64,000 nucleotides of DNA from Rubrivirga marina. GTDB lineage: Bacteria; Bacteroidota; Rhodothermia; Rhodothermales; Rubricoccaceae. The translations under genes and the position numbers were made by a program. Below the pieces are notes generated by a model. That model worked only from the letters and a program-made list of their open reading frames with translations. It ran no database searches and was not told the DNA's origin. Each line of letters opens with the position of its first letter. The stretch's first letter is position 1. This document shows positions 26,756 through 32,799 of this stretch, in pieces. Where the stretch lies: assembly GCF_002283365.1 (NCBI RefSeq), contig NZ_MQWD01000001.1, forward strand, positions 3,761,985 to 3,825,984, in the 5' to 3' direction.

Positions 26756-27891
26756 TGAGCGCGCGCCCCCACGTCCTGGTCGTCGAAGACAACAAGACGC
26801 TCCGGCGGCTCCTCGAGTACCGCCTGGGCAAGGTGTTCGACGTGTCCGTCGCCGAGAACGGCGAGAGGGCGCTCCAGGCCGTCGAGGTCCGGACGCCCGA
26901 CATCATCGTCTCGGACATCATGATGCCGGTGATGGACGGGTTCGCCCTCCTCGCCGCGCTCCGCGCCGACCCGGCCACGCAGGCCATCCCGTTCATCTTC
27001 CTCACGGCCAAGTCCGACGACCTCAGCCGCCAGAAGGGGCTCAAGAAGGGCGTCGACGACTACCTCACGAAGCCGTTCGACGTCGACCGGCTCATCACGC
27101 GGATCGGCCAGATCGTCCAGCGGAGCCAGGTCTACCAGACGAAGCTCAACGCCAAGATCGGCCGTGACTTCTCGGACCGGCTCCTGCCCAAGGAGATGCC
27201 CGACGAGCCGGGCTACCGGACGGTCTTCTTCTCCCGCCCCAAGGAGGACGGCGGCGGCGACCTCTTCGACTGGACGCGCGCCCAGGATGGCTCCTACCTC
27301 TTCACGGTGGGCGACATCATGGGCAAGGGGCTCCAGGCCAAGTTCTACGCCTTCAGCTTCCTCTCGTACATCCGGAGCACGGTCCACGCCATGCTCCGGC
27401 ACACGCTGAGCCCGGCGACGCTCATGACGCGGGTGAACGAGATGCTGATCCAGGACGCCGTCCTGGAGGAGACGTTCGCCTCCCTCCTCATCATGCGGTG
27501 GGAGCCGGACAAGAACCGGATCATCTACGCCAACGCGGGCCACTGCCGGCCCATCCTCGTGACGCCCGACGGGCCCGGCCTCGTCGAGTACTCGGACCTC
27601 ATCCTCGGGCTCGACCCGAACACGACCTACGAGGACCGCCAGCTGGAGCTGCCGCCCGACAGCGCGCTCCTCTGCTACACCGACGGGCTCAACGAGCAGG
27701 TCACGAAGTCGGGCGCGATGTTCGGCGAGGCCGGCGTCGCGCTCGGCGCGCAGGCCGCGCGGACGACCGACCAGCCGGTCCACTCGCTCCTGTCGTGGCT
27801 CCTCCGGCGGAGCGAGGAGCCGCAGTTCGGCGACGACGTGCTGGTGTTCTGGCTCCAGCGGCTGCCCAACGCCGAGGCCCGCGCGGCGTAG
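26755..27891 (+). CDS. Response regulator fused to PP2C-type (RsbU/SpoIIE) phosphatase
   Basis: This 378-residue protein combines an N-terminal receiver domain and a C-terminal PPM phosphatase. Receiver landmarks are acidic pocket VVEDNK, phospho-acceptor Asp54 in IIVSDIMMPVMDG, and LTAK and Lys106 in LTKPFDV. A short helical linker with RSQVYQTKLNAK follows. Phosphatase motifs are DGGGDLFDW, FTVGDIMGKGL, IIYANAGHCRP, LLCYTDGLNE and FGDDVLVFW. It should dephosphorylate the STAS protein when its receiver is activated by a sensor kinase, which is not encoded nearby. A CCGCCTCGG-family repeat follows the gene. Confidence 0.93.
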   Translation: MSARPHVLVVEDNKTLRRLLEYRLGKVFDVSVAENGERALQAVEVRTPDIIVSDIMMPVMDGFALLAALRADPATQAIPFIFLTAKSDDLSRQKGLKKGVDDYLTKPFDVDRLITRIGQIVQRSQVYQTKLNAKIGRDFSDRLLPKEMPDEPGYRTVFFSRPKEDGGGDLFDWTRAQDGSYLFTVGDIMGKGLQAKFYAFSFLSYIRSTVHAMLRHTLSPATLMTRVNEMLIQDAVLEETFASLLIMRWEPDKNRIIYANAGHCRPILVTPDGPGLVEYSDLILGLDPNTTYEDRQLELPPDSALLCYTDGLNEQVTKSGAMFGEAGVALGAQAARTTDQPVHSLLSWLLRRSEEPQFGDDVLVFWLQRLPNAEARAA

Positions 27892-27909
27892 CGCCGGCAC
27901 GGACCTCCT

Positions 27910-27929
27910 CCGCCTCGGTCCCGAGGCGG
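27910..27929. repeat. Inverted-repeat pair of the CCGCCTCGG family
   Basis: Arms CCGCCTCGG and CCGAGGCGG (9 bp, perfect) flank 2 bases, 18 bases after the PP2C gene. It marks the end of the partner-switching operon. Confidence 0.85.
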
Positions 27930-28044
27930 GCGCAGTCGGCCGCGTCGGCGACGAGCGAATACGTGGCCCCGGATCGTCGCGCGATAGGGATCTGTCCCGT
28001 TCTGCCTCCTGCGAGCCGACTATCTTGGGCGTCCATGCACGGTA

Positions 28045-28065
28045 TGCCGATTGGATGAATCGGCA
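28045..28065. promoter_or_regulatory. Perfect inverted repeat upstream of a lipoprotein gene
   Basis: TGCCGATT and AATCGGCA (8 bp) flank GGATG, ending 38 bases before the ATG of the lipoprotein at 28104. A TATCTTGG box lies just upstream (28021-28028) and could be a -10/-7 element. The repeat could be an operator or a leader hairpin. Confidence 0.4.
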
Positions 28066-28103
28066 GAAACATCGGTTGCACGGCGATCGCCACCCCGCCT
28101 CCC

Positions 28104-28631
28104 ATGAGAGCCCTCGTCCTCACTCTCGGCGCCGCCTTGCTGTCGGCCTGCTCGCTGCTGCAGAGCGACGAGCCCGACGCCCCCACCTCCGCCAGCCTCG
28201 TCGTGACCGACCGGGCGAAATACGAGGCCCGGCTTGTGAGCGACGGCCGCGACGCGATCGTCTTCGAGGTCCCGTTCGAGATCCGCAACACGACGGGCGG
28301 CCCGCTCTACCGCGTCGGCTGCCGTCGGCCCCCGAAGCCCGTGCTCGAGAAGCTCGAAGGGGGCCAGTGGGTCACAGCATACTCGACCGGCGAACTCCTG
28401 TGCTTGAGCCCGCCGTTCGTGGTCGCGTCGGGCGAGACCGGTCGGGACACGCTCCAGGTCTACGGCCACCTCTCGGGGCAGGACACGCTGCCGGAATTCA
28501 GGACGGAGGTCGAGGGGACGTACCGGCTGCAGCTCGAACTGTACTCGAGTCTGACCAACGAACAGGCACCGCTCGGGGAGGCCCTCGTGCCGCTGGCGGA
28601 CCGGGTCTCGAACACGTTCGAGGTCGAGTGA
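28104..28631 (+). CDS. Hypothetical lipoprotein
   Basis: This 175-residue protein has a lipobox (LGAALLSACSLL, Cys at about residue 16) and one domain that looks like an immunoglobulin-type beta-sandwich (VFEVPFEIRNTTGGPLYRVG, YRLQLELYS). Two cysteines (RVGCRRP, LLCLSPP) may pair. The phrase 'hxhEIRNTTG' is common in proteins of the intracellular-proteinase-inhibitor (BsuPI) type, but I would not assign it. It stands alone after an upstream inverted repeat. Confidence 0.72.
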   Translation: MRALVLTLGAALLSACSLLQSDEPDAPTSASLVVTDRAKYEARLVSDGRDAIVFEVPFEIRNTTGGPLYRVGCRRPPKPVLEKLEGGQWVTAYSTGELLCLSPPFVVASGETGRDTLQVYGHLSGQDTLPEFRTEVEGTYRLQLELYSSLTNEQAPLGEALVPLADRVSNTFEVE

Positions 28632-29027
28632 GGGGCGCCGTGCATCCCCTCAAAGAAGCTGAATAGATCGAGCGTGGCGTCTGGGCGCGACGAAACAGGG
28701 GCACTGGGCGAAGGGATGCGATTCCAAGATGAGATCTACACCGCCTCGGAGCTTCTCGGCGTTGTTGATCAAATGTGGGCCGCTCACCATCACTTGCCTG
28801 ACTGCGTCAACATGCTATTCGATGCCGGGCGATTAGACGAGGCACACGACTTCACCCGCGACTCATTTGATGAACGGAGACCGCTTTAGCGGCCCGGACG
28901 ATGGGCAACACTTTGGACCGGGGCGATGGGTGACCCAACGGAAGAAACTGAGCCAGTCTGGAGCCCCACCGAGGCGGACGCAGACGAAGATGCCCCGTCG
29001 TAGACTCGGACACGCCACGCTGCCCCG
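28632..29027. other. AT-richer 396-base stretch with two small ORFs
   Basis: Between two lipoprotein genes this stretch has visibly lower G+C and atypical codons (for example GTTGTTGATCAAATG and GATTAGACGAGGCACACG). It holds a 57-codon ORF (28716-28889). After an in-frame TAG, an acidic 25-codon ORF (28926-29003, MGDPTEETEPVWSPTEADAD...) follows in the same frame. It may be transferred DNA or the remnant of a gene split by the TAG. Confidence 0.55.
28716..28889 (+). CDS. Small hypothetical ORF in atypical DNA
   Basis: A 57-residue ORF beginning MRFQDEIYTASELLGVVDQM and ending DSFDERRPL. It is acidic and amphipathic, with a His-His-His cluster, and AAGGG lies immediately before the ATG. An in-frame GTG at 28674 would add 14 residues. 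Base use differs from neighbours. No relative is recognised; it may be a real small protein, an antitoxin-like fragment or a pseudogene. Confidence 0.4.
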   Translation: MRFQDEIYTASELLGVVDQMWAAHHHLPDCVNMLFDAGRLDEAHDFTRDSFDERRPL

Positions 29028-29474
29028 ATGCGCCTCCTCCCGCTCGCCGCCCTCCTCGCCCTCGCCGCCTGCCAGTCCGCCGCGCCGCTCCAGACGGGCG
29101 CCACCGGGCTCGACCACGCCGCGATCCACGTCTCCGACCTGGACGCCAGCGTCGCGTTCTACGAGCGGGTGTTCGACCTCGACGAGATCCCGGCCCCCGG
29201 CGACCCCGCGGTCATCCGCTGGCTCGGCCTCGACGGCGCCGAGCTCCACCTGATCCACTACGAGGGCGACGTGCCGCCGACCACGAAGGCCGTCCACTTC
29301 GCGCTCCGCGTGCCCGACCTCGACGCGCTCGTGGACCGGGTCGAGGCCCTCGGCGTGCCCTACTCCGACTGGCCCGGCGCGGCGTCGACGCTGAGCGTCC
29401 GCGGCGACGGGATCCGCCAGATCTACGTCCAGGACCCCGACGGGTACTGGATCGAGGTCAACGACGTCCGCTGA
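29028..29474 (+). CDS. VOC (glyoxalase/bleomycin-resistance fold) lipoprotein
   Basis: This 148-residue protein has a lipobox (LLALAACQSA, Cys at about residue 15), then one vicinal-oxygen-chelate domain. Landmarks are GLDHAAIHVSDLDASVAFYE (metal His and first beta-alpha unit), GAELHLIHYEG, VHFALRVPDLDALVDRVE and YVQDPDGYWIEVNDV (metal Glu). It is a member of the glyoxalase I-like superfamily with an export signal, which is unusual. The following gene starts 2 bases after its stop. Substrate is unknown. Confidence 0.87.
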   Translation: MRLLPLAALLALAACQSAAPLQTGATGLDHAAIHVSDLDASVAFYERVFDLDEIPAPGDPAVIRWLGLDGAELHLIHYEGDVPPTTKAVHFALRVPDLDALVDRVEALGVPYSDWPGAASTLSVRGDGIRQIYVQDPDGYWIEVNDVR

Positions 29475-29475
29475 C

Positions 29476-30333
29476 ATGCTGCGACTCCTCGCCCTCATTC
29501 TGTTCGCGCTCACCCTCGGCGCGTGCGCGTCGTCCCGGCCGAGCGCCGACGCCGAGCCGGTCCGCGTGATGTCGTTCAACATCCGCGTCGACGTGGCCTC
29601 CGACGGCGAGGACGCGTGGCCGAACCGGGTCGAGGCCGTCGCCGCCACGATCCGCGAGGCCGACGTGGTGGGCCTGCAGGAGGCGACGCCGGCCATGCTC
29701 GACACCCTCATGGCGCGGCTCCCCGAGTTCCGCCGGTTCGGCGTCGGCCGCGACGCCGACGGCGGCGGTGAGCAGAGCGCGATCCTCGTCCGCCGTGACC
29801 GGTTCGACATCGTCGCGGGCGGGACGTTCTGGCTCTCCCCCACCCCGTCCGAGGCGGGCAGCGTCGGGTGGGACGCCGCGCTCCCCCGCATCGCGACGTG
29901 GGCCCGCCTCGACGACGCCCGGGGCCGGACGTTCACGATCCTCAACACGCACTTCGACCACATGGGCGAGACGGCGCGGACGGAGAGCGCGGCGCTCGTC
30001 GCCGACCGCGCGGTCGAGCTCGCCGGTCGGGGCCCGCTCGTCGTCACCGGCGACATGAACGCGACGCCCGATTCCGACGCCTACGCCGCGCTGGCGGCCG
30101 CGCTCGGCGACGCCCGGCTCGTCTCGGAAACGCCGCCAGCGGGCGGCGATGCGACGTGGAACGCCTTCGGGAGCGCGACCGACGACCGGCGCATCGACTA
30201 CGTGTTCGTGAACGACCGCGTCCGCGTCCTCCAGACGGCGACGCTCGACCGGGCGATCGGCGACGTGCTCGGGACCCGCGACGCGCGGCTCCCCTCCGAC
30301 CACCACGCCGTGACGGCGACCCTCACGTTCTGA
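29476..30333 (+). CDS. EEP-family hydrolase lipoprotein
   Basis: This 285-residue protein has a lipobox (LTLGACASSRP, Cys at about residue 17) and an endonuclease/exonuclease/phosphatase domain. Motifs in order are VMSFNIRVDVASDGEDAWPN, VVGLQEATP, AILVRRDRF, FTILNTHFDHMG, VVTGDMNATPDS, DDRRIDYVFVND and PSDHHAVTATL. The DGEDAWPNR sequence after FNIR is shared with exported members thought to act on sugars, lipids or nucleotides. It begins 2 bases after the VOC lipoprotein gene. The next gene starts with GTG one base past its stop. Confidence 0.88.
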   Translation: MLRLLALILFALTLGACASSRPSADAEPVRVMSFNIRVDVASDGEDAWPNRVEAVAATIREADVVGLQEATPAMLDTLMARLPEFRRFGVGRDADGGGEQSAILVRRDRFDIVAGGTFWLSPTPSEAGSVGWDAALPRIATWARLDDARGRTFTILNTHFDHMGETARTESAALVADRAVELAGRGPLVVTGDMNATPDSDAYAALAAALGDARLVSETPPAGGDATWNAFGSATDDRRIDYVFVNDRVRVLQTATLDRAIGDVLGTRDARLPSDHHAVTATLTF

Positions 30334-30334
30334 G

Positions 30335-30925
30335 GTGCCGGAGCCGCCCCCCAACCACGTTCACCCGGAGAGCCGGGCCGAGTGGCGCGCGTGGCTCGAA
30401 GCGCACCACGACCGCGACGAGGGCGTCTGGCTCGTCCTCTACAAGAAGGCCACGGGCAAACCCACGCTCACCGTCGACGAGTACGTGTCGGAGGCCATCG
30501 CCTTCGGGTGGATCGACAGCACGCCGAAGAAGGTCGACGCCGAGCGGTCGGCGGTGTGGGTCGCCCCGCGGAAGCCGGGCTCGAACTGGTCGCGCCTCAG
30601 CAAGCAGCGCGCGGAACGGATGGAGGCGGCCGGGCTCATGACCGAGGCGGGCCGGGCCGCCATCGACCGCGCCCAGGCCGACGGCACCTGGACGATCCTC
30701 GACGACGTGGAAGACCTCGTCGTCCCCGATGACCTCGGGGCCGCGCTCGACGCGAACCCGCCGGCCCGTGCCGAATGGGACGCGTTCCCGCCCTCGGCAC
30801 GACGCGGCATCCTGGAGTGGATCGTCAACGCCAAACGGGACGCCACGCGTGCGAAGCGGATCGAGGAGACGGCCCGGCTCGCGCGGGTCGGAAAGCGCGC
30901 GAACCAGTGGCCGCGCGAGGGGTAG
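30335..30925 (+). CDS. YdeI/OmpD-associated family protein
   Basis: This 196-residue cytosolic protein is of the YdeI family (Bacteroidota/actinobacterial type). Landmarks are WRAWLEAHHDRDEGVWLVLY, KPTLTVDEYVSEAIAFGWID, RSAVWVAPRKPGSNWSRLSK and FPPSARRGILEWIVNAKRD. The last matches the helical C-terminal segment that gave the YdeI name. Known members have been linked to bacteriocin or antimicrobial tolerance, but without a defined reaction. The start is GTG, directly after the EEP gene and 24 bases before the metallo-beta-lactamase. Confidence 0.85.
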   Translation: MPEPPPNHVHPESRAEWRAWLEAHHDRDEGVWLVLYKKATGKPTLTVDEYVSEAIAFGWIDSTPKKVDAERSAVWVAPRKPGSNWSRLSKQRAERMEAAGLMTEAGRAAIDRAQADGTWTILDDVEDLVVPDDLGAALDANPPARAEWDAFPPSARRGILEWIVNAKRDATRAKRIEETARLARVGKRANQWPREG

Positions 30926-30949
30926 GCGGCTCGTCCTCCCCACCCCGGC

Positions 30950-31714
30950 ATGGCCCGCCTCGGTCTCCTCGTCGCCCTCCTCGCCGGCTGCGCCTCCGCG
31001 CCCGTCGCCCCCTACGCCCACCCGACGGCCGACGACGTGGCGCCTGGCGAGATCGCACTCCGCCAGATCCGCCCCGGCGTCTGGGTCCACGTCTCGACGT
31101 CCGACCTCGGCAACGGGCTGATCTACCCCTCGAACGGGCTCGTCGTCCGCGACGGCGACGGCGTGTGGCTGGTCGACACGGCGTGGGGCGAGGCGGCGAC
31201 GGCCGCGCTCCTCGACGCCGTCGAGGCCGAGATCGGGCTGCCGGTCCGCGGCGCCGTCGCCACGCACTTCCACGACGACCGCGTCGAGGGCGCCGACGTG
31301 CTCCGCCAGCGCGGCATCCCCGTCTACGCCTCGTCGCTGACGCAGCGGCTGGCAGCCGCGGAGGACAACGCCGTCCCGTCCGATTCTCTCGCGGGGCTGA
31401 CCGTCCCGGGCACGGCCGTCCGCCTGGGCCCGCTCGAGGTGCTGTACCCCGGCGGCGGCCACACCCGCGACAACCTCGTCGTGTACGCCCCCGGGGCCGG
31501 CGTCCTCCACGGCGGCTGCGCCGTCCACGAGATGGCGCGGACGCACGCCGGCAACGTCGCCGACGCCGACCTCGACGCGTGGCCGGAGTCGCTCCGGCTC
31601 GTGCGCGAGCGCTACCCCGAGGTGGAGGTCGTCGTCCCCGGCCACGGCTACCCCGGGGGGGCCGAGTTGCTCGACCACTCGATCGAGATCGTCGAGGCGG
31701 CGCAACAGGACTGA
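30950..31714 (+). CDS. Subclass B1 metallo-beta-lactamase, VIM-like lipoprotein
   Basis: This 254-residue di-zinc enzyme should hydrolyse beta-lactams, including carbapenems, outside the cytoplasm. The lipobox LLAGCAS (Cys14) predicts lipidation, as in NDM-1. Zn1 ligands are His106, His108 (THFHDD) and His171 (GGHTRDNL). Zn2 ligands are Asp110, Cys190 (HGGCAVHE) and His232 (PGHGYPGG), which define subclass B1. The segments YPSNGLVVRDGD, LVDTAWG, EIGLPV, ATHFHDDRVEGADVLR, DNLVVY and AGNVADADL closely match VIM enzymes as I recall them. His193 and Arg197 occupy the positions of VIM-1 His224 and Arg228. There is no integron or cassette signal around it. Activity is inferred. Confidence 0.92.
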   Translation: MARLGLLVALLAGCASAPVAPYAHPTADDVAPGEIALRQIRPGVWVHVSTSDLGNGLIYPSNGLVVRDGDGVWLVDTAWGEAATAALLDAVEAEIGLPVRGAVATHFHDDRVEGADVLRQRGIPVYASSLTQRLAAAEDNAVPSDSLAGLTVPGTAVRLGPLEVLYPGGGHTRDNLVVYAPGAGVLHGGCAVHEMARTHAGNVADADLDAWPESLRLVRERYPEVEVVVPGHGYPGGAELLDHSIEIVEAAQQD

Positions 31715-31753
31715 GCGGCGGGCCGTACCCGACATTCGCTGCCTCCCGTCGCC

Positions 31754-32074
31754 ATGACCCGCGTCTTCAGCCACCCCGACCCCGCCATCACGCACCTCGT
31801 GCTCAACCGCCTCGAGCAGCTCGGGGTCGACGCCGTGGTCCAGGGTCAGGCGAATGGCCGGGGGATGGGCGAGATCCCGCCGATCGCCGCGTGGTCCGAG
31901 GTCTGGGTCGCCGACGGCGCGTCTCTGGCGGACGTCGAGGCCGCCGTGGCCGAGGTCACGGCCGAGCCCGTTCCGGACTCCGAGAACTGGACGTGCCCGA
32001 CCTGCGACGAAGTCGTCGGAGGCCAGTTCAGCGCGTGCTGGGCGTGCGGGACGTCCGCGCCCGACGTGGCATAG
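31754..32074 (+). CDS. DUF2007-like protein with C-terminal zinc ribbon
   Basis: This 106-residue protein has an N-terminal ACT-like domain of the DUF2007 'putative signal-transducing protein' type (VFSHPDPAITHLVLNRLEQL, then SEVWVADGASLADVEAAVAE). A two-knuckle zinc ribbon follows, with CPTC at about 84-87 and CWAC at about 98-101. The combination is common in Bacteroidota and proteobacteria; no function has been established. It is followed by a perfect palindrome and a convergent gene. Confidence 0.82.
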   Translation: MTRVFSHPDPAITHLVLNRLEQLGVDAVVQGQANGRGMGEIPPIAAWSEVWVADGASLADVEAAVAEVTAEPVPDSENWTCPTCDEVVGGQFSACWACGTSAPDVA

Positions 32075-32085
32075 ACGCCGCCTCC

Positions 32086-32109
32086 GCCCGCCTCGACGTC
32101 GAGGCGGGC
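32086..32109. repeat. Perfect 24-bp palindrome of the CCGCCTCGG family
   Basis: Half-sites GCCCGCCTCGAC and GTCGAGGCGGGC abut directly, between two convergent genes (11 bases after one stop, 4 before the other). It is a likely bidirectional terminator. Confidence 0.85.
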
Positions 32110-32113
32110 CGGG

Positions 32114-32683
32114 TCAGCCGTCGAAGTCGGCCGCGAGGAGGCCGTACATCGCGCTGTCCTTCCACGAGCCAAACGTGAACCACCGCTCGCGGAAGTAGCC
32201 CTCGCGCACGAACCCGAGCCGTTCCAGCAGCCGGATCGACCCGGTGTTGGCGGGGTCCACGTCCGCCTCGACGCGGTGGAGGTCCATCCCGTCGATCCCG
32301 AACCGGATCAGCGTGCGGACGGCGTCGGACGCCAGCCCGCGCCCGACGCGGTCGGGCCGGAGGATGAACCCGACGTCAGCGCGTCGATTTTGCCGGTTCC
32401 AGGCCCCGAGCGTCGCCGACCCAATCATCCGGTCGTCCGCCGGTTCGGTGATGGCCCACTGAAAGAGCGCCCGGTCACGGGCGTTCGCCTCGATGCCCTC
32501 GCGATAACGGCGGGCGGCGTCGAGGTCGTCGAGGGGTCCGTGGCTCCAATAGCGGAGGTGCGCGGGGTCCTCGAAGACGGCCAGCAGGTCGGCGTCGTCG
32601 GCCGGACGGACGGCGCGGAGGCGAACCCTCCCGCCGTCAAGCGTCGGGAGGCCAGCGGCGAACGGGTTGGAGGCATCAGCCAT
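32114..32683 (-). CDS. GNAT acetyltransferase (RimJ-like)
   Basis: This 189-residue protein is a GCN5-related N-acetyltransferase of the RimJ/RimL type. Landmarks are GGRVRLRAVRPADDADLLAV at the start, LFQWAITEPADDRMIGSATL, VGFILRPDRVGRGLASDAVR (acetyl-CoA-binding Q/RxxGxG/A loop) and LHRVEADVDPANTGSIRLLE, with RLGFVREGYFRERWF at the end. The substrate is not predictable. The gene is monocistronic, running toward the DUF2007 gene. Confidence 0.88.
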   Translation of the reverse strand: MADASNPFAAGLPTLDGGRVRLRAVRPADDADLLAVFEDPAHLRYWSHGPLDDLDAARRYREGIEANARDRALFQWAITEPADDRMIGSATLGAWNRQNRRADVGFILRPDRVGRGLASDAVRTLIRFGIDGMDLHRVEADVDPANTGSIRLLERLGFVREGYFRERWFTFGSWKDSAMYGLLAADFDG

Positions 32684-32799
32684 GGCGACGGGAGGCGGGA
32701 GGTGGCACAGACGGCCGTTTCCGAGCGGTCTCCACTACACGCGGGGACAGCGACCCCGGGTTCGTCGTTAGCCTCCGACTCGCCCCCCTCCCCCGCTCC

